A stretch of 9,100 bases of DNA from an uncultured Muribaculaceae bacterium. Lineage in GTDB: Bacteria; Bacteroidota; Bacteroidia; Bacteroidales; Muribaculaceae. Under the pieces are notes generated by a model. The model did no database searches. It was given only the letters and a program-made list of their open reading frames with translations, and was not told where the DNA came from. Below are positions 1-6,766 of the stretch, piece after piece (the stretch's first letter is position 1; each line of letters begins with the position of its first letter). A program made the translations under genes and the position numbers. The stretch is from NCBI GenBank assembly GCA_910586455.1, contig CAJUHX010000076.1, positions 1-9,100 of the forward strand, given 5' to 3'.

Positions 1-38
1 CACCAACCTACATCATCGCCAACTTCGCTGATATCATA

Positions 39-71
39 AACTTTTGCAGGTAATACTTACCTGCAAAAGTT
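39..71. repeat. Perfect 15-bp palindrome with 3-base loop downstream of the DUF262 operon
   Basis: The arms AACTTTTGCAGGTAA (39-53) and its exact reverse complement (57-71) flank the loop TAC. The structure lies about 25 bases beyond the stop codon of the 794-aa DUF262 gene, where a terminator hairpin would be expected. However, neither direction has a U-run after the stem, and the T-run sits in the left arm, the reverse of a normal intrinsic terminator. It could be a factor-dependent or RNA-stabilising 3' hairpin, a bidirectional terminator between convergent genes, or a protein-binding or recombination site at the edge of the module. The structure is certain; its role is not. The rest of bases 1-96 shows nothing else I can support. 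Confidence 0.8.
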
Positions 72-96
72 GGCTAAATAGCCTCCATGTTGCATC

Positions 97-2481
97 CTAT
101 TCAAGGCTTTCGAGGAACAAGAGAGCAGTTCTGATACGGTCTTTTCCGGGTATATCGAGCAATACATCTCCGTCAAAGTTGAATTGGCCTGAAGTATCTC
201 TGAAGGCAATATTGCCATCCTCGTCTTCTTGTTTCTCATAGCGCTTAAGAAATTTACGACCGGCTTTATGTCCGTGGTTGGTAAGTCCTATAATCCAACC
301 TTTTTCTATGCAACACATAGTCATATCGGAGTCATTGATGTAGAGAATGCCACATTCCGAATAATCGCTCCAATCAACCAGACTATGCGGCCCGTTGTAT
401 AGTTTTTCAACAATAAAACCGTATGGGTCGACATTGTAACCTCTTATAGGCTGAGTACTGAATGTTTTGACAGCCCATACCGAAAATTCACAATCCGGCC
501 TATGGATGAAATAGTGACATGGACTCCCGTCATACTGGTGATTATATCTCGCCTGCATGAATTCGGGATATTTGTCAATATAATACGCCATCTCTGCCGT
601 ACTGAAGTGTTTCGTTTCGGATTTGTTCATCCAGGCAGTGAATGCTTCCGACGCATTGATGAATCCTGCATCAGAATGCCCTATTGTGAATATAAAATTC
701 CACCTCCCTTTGACTCCGAAGAAATAATGGTCGCGAAGCGGATTTATTCCTTTGAATCCATGCGCGTTGAGTGCCTTGATTCGCCGGATGTCAGGCATGG
801 CGATAAATTCATTGAACCGGGCTATATAGCAGTCTGTGTCCGTTGCTGCTTTCAGGGATTGCATCAGCAGGTTGAATGAGTAGTATAGTTCGGGGCATTT
901 CGACAACAGTCTGACGGCCTTGAACTTGTCGGTTCCATAAAGAGCACCCTTTTCACGTTCGTGAGCAAGCGAGTCGTTTGTGGTAGCTTTTAGAGTGGTG
1001 AAAAGGTCGGTTCCCTTATCAGCTAATGCAAGAATAATGTTATTGGCTTCGTAGTAGTTGGCAAGACGTAAGTTGGTGTTTACATTAAGCCCTCCGGTAA
1101 GTCGCTGACGGCGTCCGCGAGCCCAGCCCATCATTATGCGGAGGTAATCGGTCATTGTTTCGTCAGCGACATTGCATTCCATACATTCCGGATGGGTGAG
1201 AAGCCAGTGCATCACAGCCCAAAGCATAACTTCTGTTGTAGCCTGCAGCTTGTTTTCAAAACAAAGCGTTATGAGATCAACAGAGGGAGCGTCGAACAGG
1301 TTGACTTTGAAATCAGACAGGTTTGCCGACTCGGTAACGTTTTCAGAACTGATGAAGTATTGCTTAAAGAAACTGCCGAAATCAGTATAATTATTCTGAA
1401 TAGTTACAAGAATGTCAAGAAAGCGGAACAAAAGTACGATATTATCTTTTTCATTGTAGACGCTCATTCGTGTCCGGTCCTTTTCGCGTTCGTACAACAT
1501 TCTCACCTCTTTAAGCTTGCAAGCCTCACGCTCTTTCTCTACATCCTGAATAGAGGCAAAGAATTTGAAACGACTCACATAGTCCAGCAGATTCATAAAG
1601 AATTCATCAATGCGCGGGTAAATCACTTTGCGCCTGTCTGTTTCTTTGAGATTGCTCCATTTGTTATAGGCAATGGGCCAGATGAGATTACACCATTCAT
1701 GCTCAATGGCATATTCGAAATACTGCAGAAGTGTGGGTTTTTCTTTGCAGTCCGGTACATAGCCGTAGTCGTATGTTACATCTTTGAATTTTGTTTTGAG
1801 GTGTCCTTCAAATTCTGCCTTCCAATTTTCAAACGAAGTCAACAGCTTGCCCCGGGCATTCATTTTAATATATAGGTCATCGTTGAGATGAAGAGCCTTC
1901 ATGTCGAGCAGCTCAAATTCAATTGGAGAGGCATTGAAAAAGCGCTCGGCCATTATGTTGATTGCCGATGAATATGGCTCTGCCGATAACATGGAGTCGG
2001 CTTTGTCTATAAAATCAAGCATGGCATTTACCGTAGGGTCGGAGAGCCATCTATTGGAGAACCAGCCGGGAACCTCAATTATATGCGATGATATGGTACC
2101 ATAGTCTTCCGGAAGCTTGTAGGCAAAGAGCTCTTTGCAGAACTGTTCCGAAGATGGACGGCTTGTGTAAGTTATTGGCCGGAATACGCCTGTATATGCC
2201 ATATCAGTCTTTTGATTCAGAATCCAGCCGATTAGGGCCAGTGTGGTAAGGCGTTGTTGCCCGTCGACAGGCTGAAAATATTTTGTTCCGTTCATTTCAT
2301 CTGATGAGCCGTAAATAAAATCAATTTCATACGGCTCATTTTTCAGAAGTGCCTGGAAGAGTGACTCCATAAAGCGGTCACGTTTTTCAAAGTTAAAGTC
2401 TGCCCCCTGAACATAATCACGCTGGATAATGGGGATAGCGACTCCGGATTTTGATGCGAAATCAGAGTGTTTGTCTTTCAT
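97..2481 (-). CDS. DUF262 domain protein with large uncharacterised C-terminus (GmrS-like subunit of a two-gene module)
   Basis: This 794-aa protein is probably a nucleotide-dependent sensor or regulatory subunit of a defence nuclease. The DUF262 signatures are visible in order: IPIIQRDYVQG at residues 16-26, FQPVDGQQRLTT at 69-80 (the DGQQR motif linked to NTP binding and hydrolysis in GmrS, SspE and BrxU), and MNARGKLLTSFE at 207-218. The 'QRDYVQG' form marks a subfamily of large DUF262 proteins. The remaining roughly 570 residues contain a conserved-looking SLAHEREKGAL (504-514) and a His/Cys-containing C-terminal region (650-740). I see no DUF1524 HIxPQ motif there, so nuclease activity is not apparent. 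No signal peptide or membrane segment is seen, so it should be cytosolic. The ATG overlaps the stop of the upstream 670-aa gene in an ATGA, which implies translational coupling and a partner role. The defence function is inferred from family and pairing. Confidence 0.85.
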   Translation of the reverse strand: MKDKHSDFASKSGVAIPIIQRDYVQGADFNFEKRDRFMESLFQALLKNEPYEIDFIYGSSDEMNGTKYFQPVDGQQRLTTLALIGWILNQKTDMAYTGVFRPITYTSRPSSEQFCKELFAYKLPEDYGTISSHIIEVPGWFSNRWLSDPTVNAMLDFIDKADSMLSAEPYSSAINIMAERFFNASPIEFELLDMKALHLNDDLYIKMNARGKLLTSFENWKAEFEGHLKTKFKDVTYDYGYVPDCKEKPTLLQYFEYAIEHEWCNLIWPIAYNKWSNLKETDRRKVIYPRIDEFFMNLLDYVSRFKFFASIQDVEKEREACKLKEVRMLYEREKDRTRMSVYNEKDNIVLLFRFLDILVTIQNNYTDFGSFFKQYFISSENVTESANLSDFKVNLFDAPSVDLITLCFENKLQATTEVMLWAVMHWLLTHPECMECNVADETMTDYLRIMMGWARGRRQRLTGGLNVNTNLRLANYYEANNIILALADKGTDLFTTLKATTNDSLAHEREKGALYGTDKFKAVRLLSKCPELYYSFNLLMQSLKAATDTDCYIARFNEFIAMPDIRRIKALNAHGFKGINPLRDHYFFGVKGRWNFIFTIGHSDAGFINASEAFTAWMNKSETKHFSTAEMAYYIDKYPEFMQARYNHQYDGSPCHYFIHRPDCEFSVWAVKTFSTQPIRGYNVDPYGFIVEKLYNGPHSLVDWSDYSECGILYINDSDMTMCCIEKGWIIGLTNHGHKAGRKFLKRYEKQEDEDGNIAFRDTSGQFNFDGDVLLDIPGKDRIRTALLFLESLE

Positions 2482-4490
2482 GGTTTGATTGGGTTACAAA
2501 AAGAGTTATAGGCATTTGTGATGGCATTTAAATAATTTGTACGATCTTTTTTTTGCCAGAGTCGCATATCTCCGGGCTCTTTTCGCGAATAATCTTTGCT
2601 GAATACTCGTCTTGTAGCGGGAGGAGCGTAAGTTGAATCTGATGGCTCTGTATTATAATTATTATGACGCCGCATCAGGATATCGCGCTTTTTATCAAGG
2701 AAATAATTCTGCAGCGCTGAATTAGTGGGCTGGTCCACTAATGCCATATTGGCAATGGAATGCAACTCTGATTCTTTGATTCCTGACAGCTCTCCAAAAA
2801 GGCGGTCAAGCTTTCGCGAGGCTCGTTCAAGGATTTCCTGATTATCCTTGTCAGCATAAGATTTCTGGGTGGCAGTGAGATTGCGCAATGTGGCAAGAGC
2901 TTTTGCTATCTCAGCCTTGAGCTCTGAAGCTATGGTCTTCAGTTCATCCGGTGCCATATCCGGGTGGTCGTTCTTGACAATGCCAATGAAGTCAGTGTTA
3001 TGCAGTTGTTCAAAATCTTCACCACGTCGATTCACCCATTTGTAGAAGTCTTCATAGCCGGCATCCGTAGTTATGTTTTGTGGATGGATGTGTTCCAGCG
3101 ACGTTACGTTGAATTGTTCGAACAGATGGAACGCGAAACGGTGTTCCTCCGAATAATCGCTGATGGATTCTGTTACGTTCAGCAGCTTAAGGATTTTGAT
3201 TATTAAAGGCCTGTGCTTGCTTTCATTGTAGCTTAGCATATTAAGCTCCAACCCATTAGGCAGTCGAGCCTCGTTACCTATTTCAGTTCTGAGTTTTAAT
3301 GTAAATTCCGGACGGTCAATAGGCTTACCCTCACTATTTACCGACATCCTATGGATGAAATTCAAGAACTCCCGGCGTGACTTGCGTTTTACAGGCAACA
3401 TACGCAACAGACCAATAAGATGATACCACAGGCGATTATCGTACCAGTTTGTAATCAGATTGAAAGTACGGCGTATCCTTGACCACACCAGCTCGATTCC
3501 TTCATCACCCTTACGTCGGAGGTATTCATTGACCACGTTATAATTAAAATAGTCGCGAGAGTCTTTTGAATCAAGCACTGATTTGTCTTTTCTTGTAAAA
3601 GGAGTTAATCCGGATTCAGGATCCTTCATCTCTTCATTAATTCTGTCAGCCACAAAGTCCAGAATTAGCTCAAGATGCGATAGCGAATTATCGCCGGCAT
3701 CAGATAGCATTGCCCATAGATATGGATTGTGAAGAGCATGCTCCATAGAGTCCCACTCAAGTGCCCGTCTGTAAGCTGCCCCGCGACTATGGGCACCATT
3801 AGCCATACTGTCGCCACCCTGAAGCATCAGAGCTTTTACCAGTTCGGTAGAAGTGAGAGGAATTTTGCCATAATTCAAACGTCGGAATGCTTCCATAGCT
3901 GTCACCCCCGAAATCTGATACCATATAACTCTTACATCGCGGTTGAATTCACTTTTATCAGGTTCATAGGCAAATAACATTCGGAAATCATTCCGCATCT
4001 GGGCTCGGCGAGGATTCTTGCCGAACCAAGCCTTGATAGTTTCGTAAGCTTCATGAATATAGAAGTTGTCAATATTGTCAGAGTACTGCTTGGTGCAATC
4101 TTTGAAATCAAGATTATTGACATACTCGTGCTGTACGTCGCGTTTAGGCATTGACAGCGTATAGATTGGGAAATTCCATTCTTCCTCATTCCGCAAAAAA
4201 TGCAACAGGAGGTAAATGGTGGTAAGCCGTTGCTGGCCGTCGATAACTATGTAATGATTCGTATCATTGTCGTCTGCTACCACTGCTATAGGTTGCAGAC
4301 AATAATAAATATCCTCCTGCTGATTGTTAGATCGGCAAGAACTGTTTTTTACATACTGCCGAATAAAATCTAAAAGATCATCGAGCAAAGCTTCAACCTG
4401 TTCGCGGTCCCAACGGTATCCGCGCTGGTAAGGAGGAATTGAGAACTTCAATTTTAGAAGTTCATAAAACGGTTTTGGCTGTATTGACAC
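2478..4490 (-). CDS. DUF262-DUF1524 protein, GmrSD/SspE-like putative HNH nuclease
   Basis: This 670-aa protein is the first gene of a two-gene operon. The N-terminal DUF262 domain shows IPPYQRGYRW (18-27), IDGQQRLTT (83-91) and FRRLNYGKIPLTSTELVKA (202-220). The C-terminal DUF1524-type His-Me finger shows LEHIHPQN (465-472) and, after an unusually long helical insertion, a block around NMALVDQPTNS (581-591) followed by KKR (600-602); these fit the H...N...N/K pattern of HNH nucleases. Characterised relatives (GmrSD, BrxU, SspE) use NTP hydrolysis by DUF262 to control DUF1524 nicking or cutting of modified phage DNA, so a defence role is likely. No methyltransferase or DNA-modification gene is in the window, so the target is unknown. 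The start is a GTG at 4488-4490: no ATG lies in frame close upstream, and the first DUF262 motif begins only 17 residues in, so a much later start is unlikely. I found no convincing promoter upstream. It overlaps the next gene by 4 bases (ATGA). Confidence 0.88.
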   Translation of the reverse strand: MSIQPKPFYELLKLKFSIPPYQRGYRWDREQVEALLDDLLDFIRQYVKNSSCRSNNQQEDIYYCLQPIAVVADDNDTNHYIVIDGQQRLTTIYLLLHFLRNEEEWNFPIYTLSMPKRDVQHEYVNNLDFKDCTKQYSDNIDNFYIHEAYETIKAWFGKNPRRAQMRNDFRMLFAYEPDKSEFNRDVRVIWYQISGVTAMEAFRRLNYGKIPLTSTELVKALMLQGGDSMANGAHSRGAAYRRALEWDSMEHALHNPYLWAMLSDAGDNSLSHLELILDFVADRINEEMKDPESGLTPFTRKDKSVLDSKDSRDYFNYNVVNEYLRRKGDEGIELVWSRIRRTFNLITNWYDNRLWYHLIGLLRMLPVKRKSRREFLNFIHRMSVNSEGKPIDRPEFTLKLRTEIGNEARLPNGLELNMLSYNESKHRPLIIKILKLLNVTESISDYSEEHRFAFHLFEQFNVTSLEHIHPQNITTDAGYEDFYKWVNRRGEDFEQLHNTDFIGIVKNDHPDMAPDELKTIASELKAEIAKALATLRNLTATQKSYADKDNQEILERASRKLDRLFGELSGIKESELHSIANMALVDQPTNSALQNYFLDKKRDILMRRHNNYNTEPSDSTYAPPATRRVFSKDYSRKEPGDMRLWQKKDRTNYLNAITNAYNSFCNPIKP

Positions 4491-4559
4491 TGCGTTTTTC
4501 TTATATAGATTGTTAGTAAAAAAGATTATAAATCGATGTGTCTTTCTGTGCCCTCGGTG

Positions 4560-4585
4560 TAGCCCTGCGTTTACACACAGGGCTA
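4560..4585 (-). terminator. Hairpin after purT, possible terminator
   Basis: TAGCCCTG (4560-4567) and CAGGGCTA (4578-4585) form a perfect 8-bp GC-rich stem with a 10-base loop, starting 22 bases beyond the purT stop codon at 4608-4610. The loop can be closed further by two pairs after a C-A mismatch. There is no U-run directly after the stem in either direction, so it is not a classical intrinsic terminator. Its position between purT and the DUF262 operon, both transcribed leftward, makes a transcription-ending or RNA 3'-end role the best guess. Confidence 0.45.
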
Positions 4586-4607
4586 ATATATAGGCAAATA
4601 GTTCTCT

Positions 4608-5810
4608 TTATCGTGGCAGAACCTCAATGTTGAGGGCGTCGTAGGCGCGGTCGGCTTTGGCACGTGCGGCCTCTACACTTTCGTCGGTGGCGATGATAAC
4701 AGCCATACGGCGGTGTCCCTTTATTTCCGGCTTGCCGAAGATACGGATTTGTACGCCCGGCTCGGCCAAAGCCTTTTCGAGATTGTCAATTATAATTTTG
4801 TCGGTATCGCCTTCCACCACTACCGCGCGCGAGGCCGAGGGGCCATAGAAGCGGATGGCCGGTACAGGCAGACCCAACAGTGCGCGTGCATGCAGACCGA
4901 ATTCGCTCAGGTCCTGCGAAATCATGGTTACCATGCCTGTGTCGTGTGGACGGGGAGAAACCTCGCTGAAAATAACCCGGTCACCTTTAATAAACAGTTC
5001 CACGCCGAAAATGCCGTATCCGCCCAGGGCATCGGTTACCTTGCGGGCAATTTCGCGTGCGCTTTCTATGGCGGCGGTACTCATGGGCTGTGGCTGCCAG
5101 CTGTAGCGGTAGTCGCCGTTCACCTGTATATGGCCTACGGGCTCGCAGAAGGTGGTGCCGCTGCAGGAGCGTACGGTGAGCAATGTAATTTCGTAATCGA
5201 AGTCAACGAAACCTTCTACAATTACACGGCCAGCACCCGCGCGCCCGCCTTCCTGGGCTTCGTGCCATGCGGCGTCGATGTCCTCGGCGCGTTTGATGGT
5301 CGATTGTCCGTGGCCCGACGAGCTCATCACCGGTTTTACCACGCATGGGATGCCGATTTCGTCGATGGCTTTTCGGAATTCGTCGTAAGTATTTGCAAAA
5401 CGGTAGGGCGAGGTGGTGATGCCCAGCTCCTCGGCGGCGAGGCGGCGTATGCCTTCGCGGTTCATGGTCAGCCATGCAGCTGTGGCGGTGGGGGTTACGT
5501 TGTAGCCTTCCTTTTCCAGCTCTACCAGCACGGGAGTAGCTATTGCTTCCACTTCCGGAATGATATGGTCGGGCTTTTCGAGTTCGATAACGCGGCGCAG
5601 TTCGTCGTGGTCGAGCATATTGAACACATGCGAGCGGTGAGCCACTTGCATGGCCGGCGCGTTGGCGTAGCGGTCGCATGCCACTACTTCCACGCCATAG
5701 CGCTGGAGTTCGATTGCCACTTCTTTGCCGAGTTCGCCGCTGCCGAGCAGCAGGGCCTTGCAGCCCACCGGGGTCATTACAGATCCAATTTTAGTCATTT
5801 TATCAGTCAT
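4608..5810 (-). CDS. purT: Formate-dependent phosphoribosylglycinamide formyltransferase (GAR transformylase 2)
   Basis: PurT makes formyl-GAR from GAR, formate and ATP, a folate-independent route for the third step of purine synthesis in the cytosol. At 400 aa it is close to the E. coli enzyme (392 aa) and matches it along its length: LLGSGELGKE (21-30), DRYANAPAMQVAHRSHV (46-62), MNREGIRRLAAEEL (116-129), the ATP-grasp loop VVKPVMSSSGHGQS (157-170), the metal and phosphate-binding region FSEVSPRPHDTGMVT (281-295) and RIFGKPEIKGHRR (356-368). The loop has His167 where E. coli has Lys in SGKG. Coordinates give the longest frame; Met5 (5796-5798) is a more likely start, because MTKIG aligns with the E. 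coli N-terminus MTLLG and that start leaves about 20 bases after the predicted promoter, whereas 5810 leaves about 10. It stands alone, divergent from the hydrolase operon. Confidence 0.97.
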   Translation of the reverse strand: MTDKMTKIGSVMTPVGCKALLLGSGELGKEVAIELQRYGVEVVACDRYANAPAMQVAHRSHVFNMLDHDELRRVIELEKPDHIIPEVEAIATPVLVELEKEGYNVTPTATAAWLTMNREGIRRLAAEELGITTSPYRFANTYDEFRKAIDEIGIPCVVKPVMSSSGHGQSTIKRAEDIDAAWHEAQEGGRAGAGRVIVEGFVDFDYEITLLTVRSCSGTTFCEPVGHIQVNGDYRYSWQPQPMSTAAIESAREIARKVTDALGGYGIFGVELFIKGDRVIFSEVSPRPHDTGMVTMISQDLSEFGLHARALLGLPVPAIRFYGPSASRAVVVEGDTDKIIIDNLEKALAEPGVQIRIFGKPEIKGHRRMAVIIATDESVEAARAKADRAYDALNIEVLPR

Positions 5811-5824
5811 TAGGTTTTGCAGTG

Positions 5825-5832
5825 CAAATATA
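5825..5832 (-). promoter_or_regulatory. Putative Bacteroides-type -7 element of purT
   Basis: Read on the minus strand this is TATATTTG, an exact match to TAnnTTTG. No TTTG is present 19 bases upstream, so the -33 half is missing or weak. Transcription would start near 5819, very close to the longest purT start and about 20 bases before the second Met codon, which supports the shorter start. Purine control (for example a PurR-type operator) is not evident. Confidence 0.45.
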
Positions 5833-5936
5833 GTGAAAAAATCTGAATAGACCTACTGTCTGAGCATGTTACACAGACTTTTGTTTGGCAACACCCGGCT
5901 GTATCCGGTCGCTGCACAATCGGCTCTAAAATAGTT

Positions 5937-5967
5937 TTTGCTGTTTGAAAAAAAATGAGTAATTTTG
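5937..5967 (+). promoter_or_regulatory. Bacteroides-type promoter of the hydrolase/Mur ligase/Ddl operon
   Basis: TTTG at 5937-5940, a 19-base spacer and TAATTTTG at 5960-5967 match the TTTG / TAnnTTTG consensus recognised by the Bacteroidota primary sigma factor, with typical spacing. The predicted start of transcription is around 5973, leaving a leader of about 23 bases before the ATG at 5996. The leader is AT-rich with no Shine-Dalgarno sequence, as is common in this phylum. No operator repeats or riboswitch are seen, so constitutive expression is a reasonable default. Confidence 0.7.
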
Positions 5968-5995
5968 TTGTTTGTTTTAGATATCTACGTAAACA

Positions 5996-6766
5996 ATGCG
6001 CCAATATATAAATCTTGATGACGGCACCCGCCTGGCATATACTGTCAGCGGCGAAGGCAAACCCATGATACTTATGCACGGATGGGGCTGTAACGCCGAT
6101 ACTCTGGCATCGGTGGAGAAGACAGCCGCCGAGTCGCACAGGGTGTATAATATCGATTTTCCCGGCTTCGGCCAGTCGCCCGAGCCGGCACAGGTGTGGG
6201 GTGTCGATGACTATACCCGTGTGTTGGAGGATTTCGTGCGTCGGCTTGGCATCGAAAAGCCCGTGTTGTTGGGCCACTCGTTCGGAGGCAGGGTAGGAAT
6301 ACTCTATTCCAGCCGTAATCCGGTCGATCGTCTGGTGCTGGTCGATGCTGCGGGTGTAAAGCCCCGCCGTCCGCCGGGCTACTATGTAAAAGTGTACAGT
6401 TTCAAGTTTATGAAGCAGGTCTACAGGCTTATTTACGGCAAAGAAGGCGCAGCAAAGCGTATCGAGGCCGAGCGCGCGCGCCGTGGGTCGGCCGACTATC
6501 AGTCAGCATCGCCGCGAATGCGGGCTATACTATCGAAGGTGGTAAACGAAGACCTCTGCCACGTTATGCCGGCCATCAAAGCCCCTACGCTGCTTATATA
6601 CGGCGAGAACGATACCGCCACACCGGTGCGCGACGCCAAAAAAATCGAATCGCTTGTGCCCGATGCCGGTCTGGTGGTATTCCCCGGCTGCGGCCATTAC
6701 AGTTTTTTGGATAACCCCTATCAGTTCGCAGCTGTGCTGCGTTCATTCCTAACCAACAAAAAATAA
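5996..6766 (+). CDS. Alpha/beta hydrolase fold protein
   Basis: A 256-aa, probably cytosolic serine hydrolase with no signal peptide or membrane segment. The catalytic triad is readable: nucleophile Ser95 in the elbow GHSFGG (93-98), Asp206 in YGENDTATP (202-210) and His234 in GCGHYSFLD (231-239). The oxyanion-loop motif MHGWG is at 27-31 and DFPGFGQS at 54-61. The cap region (about 122-190) is rich in Arg, Lys and Tyr, which suggests an acidic or peptide-like ligand, though that is only a guess. Superfamily members include esterases, proline iminopeptidases and amidases; the substrate cannot be read from sequence. Its stop overlaps the next start by one base (TAATG), so it is translationally coupled to the membrane Mur ligase. 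A role in trimming or releasing a D-amino-acid peptide or activated intermediate is an inference from context. Confidence 0.9.
   Translation: MRQYINLDDGTRLAYTVSGEGKPMILMHGWGCNADTLASVEKTAAESHRVYNIDFPGFGQSPEPAQVWGVDDYTRVLEDFVRRLGIEKPVLLGHSFGGRVGILYSSRNPVDRLVLVDAAGVKPRRPPGYYVKVYSFKFMKQVYRLIYGKEGAAKRIEAERARRGSADYQSASPRMRAILSKVVNEDLCHVMPAIKAPTLLIYGENDTATPVRDAKKIESLVPDAGLVVFPGCGHYSFLDNPYQFAAVLRSFLTNKK

Noticed and set aside
3..53. A short plus-strand tail (PTYIIANFADIINFCR, stop) that could be the end of a convergent gene
   Set aside because: Only 16 codons are visible, it overlaps the palindrome, and nothing identifies a family; sequence to the left of the window is needed.
1192..1875. A 227-codon plus-strand open frame inside the 794-aa DUF262 gene
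   Set aside because: It is antisense to a protein with clear family motifs and has no domain or plausible start context of its own.
4491..4559. A search for a promoter of the DUF262 operon
   Set aside because: Only partial matches (TAATCTTT, TATATAAG on the minus strand) without a TTTG at the right distance, so no promoter is annotated.
4713..5813. A 366-codon open frame on the plus strand across nearly all of purT
   Set aside because: It is antisense to a clearly conserved enzyme, has a Cys/His/Ala-rich composition with no recognisable motif, and is explained by the GC-rich codon usage of purT.
5857..5879. GTCTG / CAGAC inverted repeat in the divergent promoter region
   Set aside because: The arms are only 5 bases with a long spacer, which is easily found by chance; not enough for an operator call.
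5810..6277. A 155-codon minus-strand open frame spanning the divergent promoter region and the hydrolase start
   Set aside because: It overlaps the well-supported hydrolase gene and promoter and shows no family motif; it is a by-chance frame.
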